This document shows positions 6,421 to 12,076 of a stretch of DNA of 12,765 nt, one piece after another. Position 1 is the first letter of the stretch, and the number at the start of each line of letters is the position of its first letter. Position numbers and translations under genes: made by a program. The DNA comes from Thermodesulfobacteriota bacterium (GTDB lineage Bacteria; Desulfobacterota_D; UBA1144; Nemesobacterales; UBA2774), in the NCBI GenBank assembly GCA_039028315.1, contig JBCCIH010000043.1:1-12765 (forward strand), written 5' to 3'. A model generated the notes under the pieces. It saw only the letters and a program-made list of their open reading frames with translations, had not been told where the DNA came from and did not search any database.

Positions 6421-6717
6421 ATGTTTAGAAGTTTCATACTATTTGCTGGACTAGTTTTAGCTTTAGGTTTGGCCGCATGCCCACAACAGGCACAAGAGCC
6501 TGCAGGTGATGCAGAGGTAACTGAGGAAGAAGTTGTAATTGAATCAGCACCTGCGGATGACGCTGCTGATGCTGCAAGTGACGCCGCGGATGATGCTAGC
6601 GATGCTGCTAATGATGCTATGGATGATGCTAAAGATGCAGCAAATGACGCCATGGACGATGCCAGCGATGCAGCAAATGACACCATGGATGATGCTAAAG
6701 ATAAAACAGGTTATTAG
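6421..6717 (+). CDS. Small acidic lipoprotein with 11-residue repeats
   Basis: A 98-aa precursor with a lipoprotein signal peptide (MFRSFILFAGLVLALGLAAC), lipobox LAAC and lipidated Cys20 followed by PQQ. After an acidic linker (about 21-45) the rest is almost entirely Asp, Ala and small residues. From residue 57 it forms an 11-residue repeat: DDASDAANDAM, DDAKDAANDAM, DDASDAANDTM, then a partial DDAKD. Such hendecads resemble LEA-type and alanine-rich envelope helices and should form an extended, strongly acidic amphipathic helix (inference). The start is ATG 6421 because AAAGGAGGT (6402-6410) lies just upstream; an in-frame ATG at 6361 would engulf that site and the operator. Likely anchored by lipid to a membrane facing the periplasm. 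It is monocistronic, with its own terminator. Confidence 0.85.
   Translation: MFRSFILFAGLVLALGLAACPQQAQEPAGDAEVTEEEVVIESAPADDAADAASDAADDASDAANDAMDDAKDAANDAMDDASDAANDTMDDAKDKTGY
6589..6702 (+). repeat. 33-bp tandem repeat coding for hendecads
   Basis: Three full 33-base units (6589-6621, 6622-6654, 6655-6687) and a 15-base partial unit (6688-6702), in frame in the lipoprotein gene. Units differ mostly at third codon positions (GAT/GAC, GCT/GCA/GCC), so the protein pattern is better conserved than the DNA. That suggests old duplications kept by selection rather than a fresh slippage product. Confidence 0.85.
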
Positions 6718-6757
6718 TTGTATGTTTTGTAAAAGAATTTTCAAATAGACAAGGGGA

Positions 6758-6793
6758 GGGAATATGGATTTCACTATATTCCCTTATTTTTAG
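6758..6793 (+). terminator. Rho-independent terminator of the lipoprotein gene
   Basis: A 10-bp stem GGGAATATGG (6758-6767) with CTATATTCCC (6774-6783), one G-U pair, closes a 6-nt loop and is followed by TTATTTTTAG. It lies 41 bases after the stop codon on the same strand, the expected place for the end of a monocistronic message. Confidence 0.8.
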
Positions 6794-6849
6794 ATTGAAT
6801 AGTAAGTGGCAACCGGATTGTGAATAAACTGTTTTACTTTTTTTAAATT

Positions 6850-6891
6850 AAAAAAAGAGGGGAATTATCTTTATAGATGATTCCCCTCTTT
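6850..6891 (-). terminator. Strong terminator, minus-strand U-tract
   Basis: A 16-bp stem (6854-6869 with 6876-6891, one wobble position) with six loop bases. On the minus strand the 3' arm runs into seven consecutive T residues (CTCTTTTTTTAA), the strongest terminator signature in the window. On the plus strand the tail is only TTTAATATTT, so it may also act as a backup terminator for the lipoprotein transcript. Confidence 0.75.
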
Positions 6892-6974
6892 AATATTTAG
6901 TCTCTCTTTATGATTCTATCCTTGAGTCGGACTTTTTCCATCTTAAGATGTATTAAGTTTCTCCTCCGGCTATA
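6850..6974 (-). ncRNA. Candidate minus-strand small RNA or micro-ORF transcript
   Basis: This region holds no conventional gene but ends in a strong minus-strand terminator. A possible promoter lies at 7009-6981 (CTGACA, 17-bp spacer, TAAATA), giving a start near 6974 and an RNA of about 125 nt. The RNA would contain several GGA trinucleotides (GCCGGAGGAG, ATGGAAA, AAGGATAG, GGGGAAT) and a 14-codon frame MEKVRLKDRIIKRD (6941-6897). Plain alternatives are an orphan terminator or read-through protection for the lipoprotein gene. No known RNA family was recognised. Confidence 0.33.
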
Positions 6975-7002
6975 AAGTATTATTTACCAAAATAAATTTT
7001 TT

Positions 7003-7030
7003 TTGTCAGTATCCAATACCCTTGTATACA
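7003..7030 (+). promoter_or_regulatory. Candidate promoter for xseB-ispA-tlyA
   Basis: TTGTCA (7003-7008), 16-bp spacer, TATACA (7025-7030), giving a start near 7037 and a 20-nt leader without a Shine-Dalgarno. A second -10-like TATAAA at 7043-7048 is 8 bases from the ATG and would give a leaderless message, but its -35 (TTGTAT, 15-bp spacing) is poor. Confidence 0.42.
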
Positions 7031-7056
7031 ATACCCATCATGTATAAAATAGTTCT

Positions 7057-7281
7057 ATGAAATCATTTGAAAATTCTATGAATGAGCTTAGAGAAATTGT
7101 GGACAAGCTTCAAAGCGGAAATCTCCCCCTTGAAGATTCAATTAAGCTTTTTCAGGAAGGAACCAAACTGATAGCATATTCACATAAAAAGCTTGATGAA
7201 ATACAAAAAAAAGTGAAAATACTTGTTGATGAAAAAAACGGAGAGCTCACAACCAGGGATTTTGATTCTAACGAAGAATAG
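7057..7281 (+). CDS. xseB: Exodeoxyribonuclease VII small subunit
   Basis: XseB is the small, helical, non-catalytic subunit of exonuclease VII. Several copies bind each XseA to make the enzyme that degrades single-stranded DNA into oligonucleotides in the cytoplasm. The 74-aa protein has the standard family pattern: FENSMNELREIVDKLQSGNLPLEDSIKLFQEGTKL followed by a basic helix and an acidic tail. Length is typical. It opens a three-gene run with ispA (two bases between stop and ATG) and tlyA, an arrangement common in bacteria. xseA is not in the window. No Shine-Dalgarno is visible before the ATG at 7057. Confidence 0.93.
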   Translation: MKSFENSMNELREIVDKLQSGNLPLEDSIKLFQEGTKLIAYSHKKLDEIQKKVKILVDEKNGELTTRDFDSNEE

Positions 7282-7283
7282 CC

Positions 7284-8180
7284 ATGGGATTTAATATAAA
7301 GAGTTATCTCGCCTCAAAAAGAGAACTTGTTGACAGAAAACTTGACTCTCTTCTTAACTATTCACCCAAATCCATCACTCCACTGGAAGAATCCATACGT
7401 TATAGCGCGCTTTCTGGAGGCAAGCGTCTAAGACCCATTTTAATGATCGCAGCAAACGAAGCCTTAGGCGGTAAGGATGAAACAGTTTTGCCTATAGCAT
7501 GCGGATTAGAAATGATACATACTTATTCCCTTATACATGATGACCTTCCATGTATGGACGATGATTCCCTTCGAAGGGGAGTTCCCACAAATCATAATGT
7601 ATACGGAGAAGCAGTGGCCATATTAGCTGGTGATGCATTATTAACAGATGCATTTGCAATTATTATAAAAGAAGGGCTTTCAAGCGGTCTTAGACCAAAA
7701 ATATTGACTGAGATTGTATCTGATATCTCTCAAGCTGCAGGATCAAATGGAATGATCAGAGGTCAGGCCATTGATCTGGCTCTTGAAGGACTTAGTGATG
7801 TATCGGTTGAGCAAGTTGAGAAAATGCACTCACTTAAAACAGGTGTCATGATAGAAACAGCCGTAGTAGTTGGCGCAAAGATAGGCGGAGCTAATGATAA
7901 ACAGCTTAAGAGACTGAGTGTATTTGGAAAATCACTTGGACTTGCATTTCAAATAGTTGATGACATTTTGGATATTGAGGGCGGAAGAGATATTGGTAAA
8001 GATGTTGGGGCTGATGCAAGAAATAAAAAAACCACATACCCAGAGTTAGTTGGACTTAAGAAATCTAAAAGAAAGGCTGAAGATTTAACAAAAAAATCAC
8101 TAAAGTCTATAAAAGATTTTGGCGATAAGGCAACGCCCTTAAGAGAAATAGCTATTTACCTTGCAGATAGAAATTTTTAA
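7284..8180 (+). CDS. ispA: Farnesyl/geranyl diphosphate synthase (short-chain polyprenyl synthase)
   Basis: IspA condenses isopentenyl diphosphate with dimethylallyl and geranyl diphosphate, giving C15 (or C10-C20) prenyl diphosphates for undecaprenyl carrier, quinones and other isoprenoids. Visible motifs are GGKRLRP (45-51), the first Asp-rich motif DDLPCMDDD (86-94), with the two-residue insertion typical of the bacterial type, RGQAIDL (159-165), LKTGVMI and the second Asp-rich motif DDILD (226-230) followed by a GKD turn. Length (298 aa) is normal. Exact chain length cannot be read from motifs alone. It starts two bases after xseB, indicating translational coupling. dxs, often next in this operon, is absent here. 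Confidence 0.93.
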   Translation: MGFNIKSYLASKRELVDRKLDSLLNYSPKSITPLEESIRYSALSGGKRLRPILMIAANEALGGKDETVLPIACGLEMIHTYSLIHDDLPCMDDDSLRRGVPTNHNVYGEAVAILAGDALLTDAFAIIIKEGLSSGLRPKILTEIVSDISQAAGSNGMIRGQAIDLALEGLSDVSVEQVEKMHSLKTGVMIETAVVVGAKIGGANDKQLKRLSVFGKSLGLAFQIVDDILDIEGGRDIGKDVGADARNKKTTYPELVGLKKSKRKAEDLTKKSLKSIKDFGDKATPLREIAIYLADRNF

Positions 8181-8202
8181 CTTATCTTAATCATTTTCTT
8201 CA

Positions 8203-8949
8203 ATGGAAAAATCTAATAAAAAACAAAGATTGGATCTGCTCTTAGTTGAGAGAAATCTAGCTTCATCCAGATCTAAAGCCCAAGCCTTAATAATGGGTGG
8301 AGTGGTATATGTGGATGGGCAAAAAGTAGACAAGTCCGGCACAATGCTGAAATATGACGCTGATATAATAGTTAAAGAAAAATCTATTAAGTATGTTAGC
8401 AGAGGTGGTCTAAAGCTAGAATCGGCACTTTCCAATTTTAATATTGATGTAACAAAAAATTGCGCGTTAGATATTGGAGCCTCTACAGGAGGATTTACTG
8501 ACTGTTTACTGCAAAACGGTGCAGCCAAGGTTTACGCATTAGATGTTGGCTATGGACAGTTAGACTGGAAACTAAGAAATGACGATAGGGTAGTTGTGAT
8601 GGAGAAAGTAAATGCCAGGCATCTAAAACCTGATGATATTGCAGAGATGGTTGATATCATAGTAATTGATGTCTCTTTTATATCCCTCACAATGATAATT
8701 CCCGCGGTGTTGCAGTTCCTAAAGCCAAAAGGCTACTTAATAGCCCTGATAAAACCCCAGTTTGAAGTTGGTAAAGGCGAAGTAGGAAAAGGTGGCATAG
8801 TAAAAGATGAGAATAAGCATAAACAGGTAATTGAAAAAGTAACCCAGCACCTAGTAGAGCTAAAGTTAGATGTGCTAGGGGTTATACAATCCCCGATTTT
8901 AGGGGCGGAGGGGAACAAGGAATTTTTAGTAGCAGCATCCAATAATTGA
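8203..8949 (+). CDS. tlyA: TlyA family rRNA methyltransferase (S4 + FtsJ-like)
   Basis: TlyA proteins 2'-O-methylate ribosomal RNA (in mycobacteria 16S C1409 and 23S C1920, affecting capreomycin sensitivity). Historically they were called haemolysin A. Residues about 8-65 form an S4 RNA-binding domain (RLDLLLVERNLASSRSKAQ). The Rossmann methyltransferase follows, with SAM motif ALDIGASTGGFTD (88-100), YALDVGYGQLDWKLR, IDVSFISL (155-162) and IKPQFEVGKGEVGKGGIVKD (183-202). Lys71, Asp156, Lys184 and Glu188 are plausible members of the FtsJ-type K-D-K-E set. Length (248 aa) is normal. It lies 22 bases after ispA. The ATG at 8203 has no Shine-Dalgarno, but the N-terminus fits. The substrate nucleotide in this organism is unknown. 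Confidence 0.92.
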   Translation: MEKSNKKQRLDLLLVERNLASSRSKAQALIMGGVVYVDGQKVDKSGTMLKYDADIIVKEKSIKYVSRGGLKLESALSNFNIDVTKNCALDIGASTGGFTDCLLQNGAAKVYALDVGYGQLDWKLRNDDRVVVMEKVNARHLKPDDIAEMVDIIVIDVSFISLTMIIPAVLQFLKPKGYLIALIKPQFEVGKGEVGKGGIVKDENKHKQVIEKVTQHLVELKLDVLGVIQSPILGAEGNKEFLVAASNN

Positions 8950-8950
8950 T

Positions 8951-8980
8951 TTGACAAATAGACTATTCCCTGCAAACTAT
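8951..8980 (+). promoter_or_regulatory. Probable rpsT promoter
   Basis: A perfect TTGACA (8951-8956) begins two bases after the tlyA stop codon. A weak -10 AACTAT (8975-8980) follows at 18-bp spacing, giving a leader of about 25 nt with GGAGGA. Separate transcription of S20 from the tlyA unit is plausible. Confidence 0.45.
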
Positions 8981-9010
8981 AGCGATTATTTCGCGGAGGA
9001 AAGCTAATTA

Positions 9011-9280
9011 ATGGCTGAGAGAATTAAATCTGGTATTAAAAGACATCGTCAGAGCCTTAAAAAAAGAGAACGAAACACTGTAATTAAGTCTGACCTCAAA
9101 ACACAGCTTAAGAAATTTGATACAGCTCTTGAGTCTAAAGATGTAGAGACTGCAAAAAATGCACTTAAAGAGACTGAAGCAAAACTTCGTAAGGCTGCTA
9201 CTAAGGGTATAATCAAAAAAGAAACTGCATCTCGTAAAGTTTCCAGATTATCTAAGAAAGTTTCTGCCCTTTCTTCATAA
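9011..9280 (+). CDS. rpsT: 30S ribosomal protein S20
   Basis: S20 is a primary 16S rRNA-binding protein of the small subunit, forming a three-helix bundle at the base of the body. The 89-aa protein is strongly basic with the usual opening AERIKSGIKRHRQSLKKRERN, a middle helix (about 28-58) and a basic C-terminal helix with AATKGIIKKETASRKVSRL. Length is standard. GGAGGA at 8995-9000 lies 10 bases before the ATG. It stands as a single gene behind its own apparent promoter and converges on holA, an association of holA and rpsT found in many bacteria. Confidence 0.97.
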   Translation: MAERIKSGIKRHRQSLKKRERNTVIKSDLKTQLKKFDTALESKDVETAKNALKETEAKLRKAATKGIIKKETASRKVSRLSKKVSALSS

Positions 9281-9287
9281 ATACTAA

Positions 9288-9319
9288 AGACTATATTATA
9301 AAAACATGCTCTTAAGAGC
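9288..9319 (-). terminator. Possible weak terminator after holA
   Basis: On the minus strand TGCTC-TTAA-GAGCA (9320-9307) spans the holA stop codon and is followed by TGTTTTTATAATATAG. The stem is only 5 bp around a perfect palindrome, so the stability is low, but the T-tract position is right. Confidence 0.35.
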
Positions 9320-10307
9320 AGAGCTGCGTCACAAGCTTAGTTAAATGATAGTCTCTTGGAATATAGCTCATTTTTAGTTTTTTATCACATTCCATAAAAA
9401 GTCCCATAATCCTTGAAATATCATGATAGCTGTAATTTCTTAGATCTTGGCTAAGGTAATAATAGGCTCCAGAGGACATCCTAAGCTCTTTAATAATCTG
9501 ATCTTTCGGCATTTTCTGATCTGAGAGTTCTTTTGCTTTCCATATTAGTCTAATGCGCCAAATAAGTCTGCTTAAAACTGACAGAGGCTCCTCTCCCTGT
9601 TGATGAAGATCTGAAAGCGCTTTATGTGCATCCCTTGTGTTCTTTTTAGATATAGCATTTATAAGCGCAAATACATCGCCAAATTGAGATCTTTTTGTAT
9701 GTTTTTCAATATCATCTATATCTATTTGATGGCTATCTGATCTGTATAAAGAGAGTTTTATGAGCTCATTGTTAAGCTCCTGTAAATCCTCCCCGACAAG
9801 TGAAATTAATGTCTGTGCAGCTTTAGGGGTTATATTAAAACCAAGGTTTTGTGCCTGTTGTCTAACTGCGGACACTGTATTTCCTTTTTGAAGGCTAAAG
9901 TCGTATCTGGGAAGTTTCTTCTTTTTAATCTTAGGAGCCTTACCGTCAGAAAAGACCATAACTAGATTTGCCTGCGGGGAAGGGGATTCTAAGTAAGAGT
10001 CTATGAACTCAAGATCTTTAGCTTTAAGTTTATGCGCATTTTTTACTACTATAACTTTGCCGCTGCTGAACATTGGCATAGTTGAAGCACTCTCTACAAT
10101 CTCTTGAGACGATGCAGCGTCTCCATGGAAAACAATATAGTTCATGTCATCCTCTGGACCGAGCACGGCATTTCTTAATTCCAAAAGTGCTTTTTCTATA
10201 AGGTGTATCTGATCTCCTGTAAAAATGTAAACGGGATCAAAATCTTTGTCTGAGACTTTTTGACTAAACTCTTCAAAACCAGGCTTGCTAGATTTTTTTT
10301 GGGCCAT
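9312..10307 (-). CDS. holA: DNA polymerase III subunit delta
   Basis: HolA is the delta subunit of the clamp-loader complex and opens the beta sliding clamp during replication. The 331-aa protein shows family features: PVYIFTGDQIHLIEKALLEL near the N-terminus (about 25-45), MPMFSSGKVIVVKNAHKL (the clamp-binding region), the QKGNTVSAVRQQAQNLGFNITPKAAQTLISLVGEDLQELNNELIKL lid block split here for description, and a C-terminal collar domain with LSRLIWRIRLIWKAKEL. As normal for delta, the P-loop is absent. Length is typical. It is divergent from lipB across 63 bases and convergent with rpsT. The ATG at 10307 has no Shine-Dalgarno, but the N-terminus fits well. Confidence 0.92.
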   Translation of the reverse strand: MAQKKSSKPGFEEFSQKVSDKDFDPVYIFTGDQIHLIEKALLELRNAVLGPEDDMNYIVFHGDAASSQEIVESASTMPMFSSGKVIVVKNAHKLKAKDLEFIDSYLESPSPQANLVMVFSDGKAPKIKKKKLPRYDFSLQKGNTVSAVRQQAQNLGFNITPKAAQTLISLVGEDLQELNNELIKLSLYRSDSHQIDIDDIEKHTKRSQFGDVFALINAISKKNTRDAHKALSDLHQQGEEPLSVLSRLIWRIRLIWKAKELSDQKMPKDQIIKELRMSSGAYYYLSQDLRNYSYHDISRIMGLFMECDKKLKMSYIPRDYHLTKLVTQLCS

Positions 10308-10370
10308 TGTTATTTGTAATAAACTATTTCGTAAAATATAACTGTTAGTGTTGTCTGTGTTAAATTAGAA

Positions 10371-11084
10371 ATGAAAACTAAATTGATTAAACTAAACAAA
10401 ATGAGCGCAAGCACAAAAAAAACATTACACTATAAATATCTTAACAGAATTAGCTATGCCGATGCACTCCAAATACAGCAAGAATCACACCGAGCTATCA
10501 AATCTGATAGCGCTAACTCACCCGGATATCTATATTTGCTTGAGCACCACCCGGTTATAACAAACGGCCGATTCGGCAATGATGACAATTATGTCTTGCC
10601 GGTAGATGCTATAGAAGCGAAAGGCGTAGAAGTTTATAGTTCTGACAGGGGAGGAGATCTTACATTTCATGGCCCAGGCCAGCTGGTTACCTATCCAATT
10701 CTAAATCTAAGAGAATTAAATTTAGGCGTGAAAGCATACATATTCTCTTTAGAACAAGTAATAATAGACCTGCTAGCTGATTATGCTATAGAGTCTGATA
10801 GAAGAAATGGCTATCCAGGGGTGTGGACAAATGGTCAGAAGATCGCCTCAATAGGAGTGTCGATTAAAAACGGAATTACTATGCACGGCTCTGCTCTTAA
10901 TGTGAGCACTGATCTAAATAGCTTCTCATTAATAGTTCCCTGTGGTATTTCTGATGTGGTAGTGACATCAATGCAGAAAGTTCTTGGACGGGACGTAGAA
11001 ATGGATAATGTAATAAGGACTTATCAAAATTGTTTTATGAACATTTTTGATTTGGAGCTGAGCTTAGAAAACGGCCTTGATTAG
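10371..11084 (+). CDS. lipB: Octanoyltransferase LipB
   Basis: LipB moves octanoyl groups from acyl carrier protein to the lipoyl domains of 2-oxoacid dehydrogenases and glycine-cleavage H protein, the first step of lipoate synthesis. Diagnostic blocks are EHHPVITNGRFG (58-69), RGGDLTFHGPGQLVTYPI (93-110), NGQKIASIGV (154-163) with catalytic Lys157, MHGSALNV and IVPCGISDVVVTS (188-200) with nucleophile Cys191. At 237 aa it carries about 15 extra residues at the N-terminus. The ATG at 10401 (residue 11) is an alternative start. Neither has a Shine-Dalgarno. lipA is not in the window. A hairpin overlapping the stop codon probably ends the transcript. Confidence 0.93.
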   Translation: MKTKLIKLNKMSASTKKTLHYKYLNRISYADALQIQQESHRAIKSDSANSPGYLYLLEHHPVITNGRFGNDDNYVLPVDAIEAKGVEVYSSDRGGDLTFHGPGQLVTYPILNLRELNLGVKAYIFSLEQVIIDLLADYAIESDRRNGYPGVWTNGQKIASIGVSIKNGITMHGSALNVSTDLNSFSLIVPCGISDVVVTSMQKVLGRDVEMDNVIRTYQNCFMNIFDLELSLENGLD

Positions 11085-11102
11085 TCTAATATCAAGACCG
11101 TT
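11070..11102. terminator. Hairpin terminator between lipB and ndk
   Basis: AACGG-c-CTTGAT (11070-11081) pairs with ATCAAG-a-CCGTT (11091-11102) around a 9-nt loop, with one internal mismatch. The 5' arm includes the last lipB codons and the loop carries the stop codon. The plus-strand tail ACTTAATTTTCC is moderately U-rich. It may act in both directions between the convergent genes. Confidence 0.6.
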
Positions 11103-11125
11103 ACTTAATTTTCCTGTTAGTTTAA

Positions 11126-11542
11126 TTAACCTGTAATTTCAAGAGCATTGAAGAAGTAGCCTATTTCAAATGCCGCTGTCTCCGGAGCATCAGAGCCATG
11201 AACAGTGTTTTCTTCAATATTTGTTGCAAAGTCTTTTCTAATTGTTCCACCGGCAGCTTCTTCTGGGTTTGTTGCGCCCATAATTTCTCTGTTTTTTGCA
11301 ATAGCGCCTTCACCTTCTAATACTATCACTACTATAGGTCCTCTAGACATAAAGTCAGTAAGTGAACCAAAAAACGGGCGTTCTTTGTGCACAGCGTAGA
11401 ATCCCTCTGCCTCTGTTTTACTTAGTTTTATTTTTTTCATAGCTGCAATGTTTAAGCCATTTTTCTCAAATCGGGAGATTATTTCTCCAATAACATTTTT
11501 TTCGACCCCATCTGGCTTTATGATTGATAATGTTCTTTCCAA
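11126..11542 (-). CDS. ndk: Nucleoside diphosphate kinase
   Basis: Ndk transfers the gamma phosphate of ATP to nucleoside diphosphates through a phosphohistidine, balancing cytoplasmic NTP and dNTP pools. The 138-aa protein has the full fold signature: ERTLSIIKPDGVEKNVIGEI at the N-terminus, HKERPFFGSLTDFMSRGPIV, GATNPEEAAGGTIRKDF and the active site NTVHGSDAPETA with His115. Length is typical. The start is a TTG at 11542-11540, supported by GGAGGA (11553-11548) five bases upstream and by the expected M-E-R-T-L-S-I-I-K-P-D opening. It is monocistronic, convergent with lipB and divergent from the carbamoyltransferase locus. Confidence 0.96.
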   Translation of the reverse strand: MERTLSIIKPDGVEKNVIGEIISRFEKNGLNIAAMKKIKLSKTEAEGFYAVHKERPFFGSLTDFMSRGPIVVIVLEGEGAIAKNREIMGATNPEEAAGGTIRKDFATNIEENTVHGSDAPETAAFEIGYFFNALEITG

Positions 11543-11569
11543 GGTAGTCCTCCAAGAAATTTTTCCCTT

Positions 11570-11598
11570 TATTTTTTCAGCATTTAGGCTTTTGTCAA
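11570..11598 (-). promoter_or_regulatory. Probable ndk promoter
   Basis: A perfect TTGACA on the minus strand (11598-11593) is followed at 17-18 bp spacing only by A-rich AAAATA/AAATAA, a weak -10. The leader carries the GGAGGA ribosome site. Position is plausible, strength unknown. Confidence 0.4.
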
Positions 11599-11688
11599 AT
11601 TCCCAGCGGTTTTAACTAGTACCCAGGGATTTATTTGAGTAAAATAATATTCAAGTATTAGAGCCAAAAATTTAAATTTATTTAGTCA

Positions 11689-11718
11689 TTCCTGTTAAAT
11701 TACTAAATTTCCTGGTAA
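11689..11718 (+). repeat. Direct repeat TTCCTGKTAA, 20-bp period
   Basis: TTCCTGTTAA (11689-11698) and TTCCTGGTAA (11709-11718) are 9/10 identical and start 20 bases apart, about two DNA turns. The second copy overlaps where a -35 would lie for the -10 at 11738, the layout expected of tandem activator sites. Confidence 0.45.
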
Positions 11719-11737
11719 TGTGTGCAGTCAAATAGAA

Positions 11738-11743
11738 TATAAT
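11738..11743 (+). promoter_or_regulatory. -10 element upstream of the membrane protein/carbamoyltransferase locus
   Basis: A perfect TATAAT lies 18 bases before the ATG at 11762. No -35 better than GTAATG (11715-11720, 17-bp spacing) is present. The promoter may therefore need an activator, possibly at the upstream direct repeats. Confidence 0.5.
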
Positions 11744-11761
11744 ATTTAGGGATATATTTAT

Positions 11762-12040
11762 ATGAGCGGAGCGGAAAAACAAAGCGAAACAATTACAGAG
11801 AAACAAAGTTTTTTTAGAAGGTTATGGGAAGGTTGGAAAAGAATTGCACGTAAGATCGGTGATTTTAATGCAAGGCTAATTCTTACATTGTTCTATTTTA
11901 TTCTCCTTTTCCCTTTTGCAGTAATACTCAAATTATTTACCGATCCATTAGAGATCAAAAAGAAAGAACACATCGGATGGCATAATAGGGAAGAAGATAC
12001 GGAACTATCAGTTCTAGAGAAGGCCGAGAGACAATCTTAA
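11762..12040 (+). CDS. Small membrane protein of carbamoyltransferase/exopolysaccharide loci
   Basis: A 92-aa protein with a charged N-terminal region (about 1-38, RRLWEGWKRIARKIGDFNAR), one hydrophobic segment (about 39-60, LILTLFYFILLFPFAVILKLF) and a hydrophilic tail with TDPLEIKKKEHIGWHNRE. The helix is probably one long span or a hairpin in the inner membrane. I recall similar small proteins, with a G-x-F-x-A-R-L-x-L-T-L-F-Y-F core and a DPL..K.. tail, next to carbamoyltransferases in surface-glycan or secondary-metabolite clusters. Their function is unknown and no domain name is asserted. AGGGAT (11748-11753) is a modest ribosome site. The carbamoyltransferase starts 36 bases after its stop, so co-expression is likely. 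Confidence 0.8.
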   Translation: MSGAEKQSETITEKQSFFRRLWEGWKRIARKIGDFNARLILTLFYFILLFPFAVILKLFTDPLEIKKKEHIGWHNREEDTELSVLEKAERQS

Positions 12041-12076
12041 CTAAAGAATATGCAGAGTGTTAGGAGTTTTTGACAT

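Larger units (their letters stand above)
6718..7056. other. 339-bp intergenic region between lipoprotein gene and xseB
   Basis: Contents left to right: the lipoprotein terminator (6758-6793), an A/T-rich spacer, the minus-strand terminator (6850-6891), a possible small RNA with a 14-codon micro-ORF (to about 6974), a perfect 12-bp palindrome CATCTTAAGATG (6939-6950), GGAGGAG on the minus strand (6967-6961), and the xseB promoter region (7003-7048). No longer protein-coding frame is convincing. Confidence 0.7.

Noticed and set aside
6589..6702. Tandem 33-bp repeat as a CRISPR or VNTR array
   Set aside because: No unique spacers; the units are contiguous, in frame and encode a regular helix.
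6393..6774. Minus-strand Ser/Ala and Ile/Ser frames opposite the lipoprotein
   Set aside because: Mirror images of the 33-bp coding repeat; no promoter or ribosome site supports them.
6892..6974. tRNA-like GTCCGACTC (T-loop resemblance) on the minus strand
   Set aside because: No acceptor, D or anticodon stems can be formed around it.
8187..8528. 113-codon minus-strand frame over tlyA
   Set aside because: Shadow of the TlyA S4 and methyltransferase domains, which are clear on the plus strand.
9308..9319. Perfect palindrome GCTCTTAAGAGC as an operator
   Set aside because: It covers the holA stop codon between convergent genes, where a weak terminator or chance is more likely.
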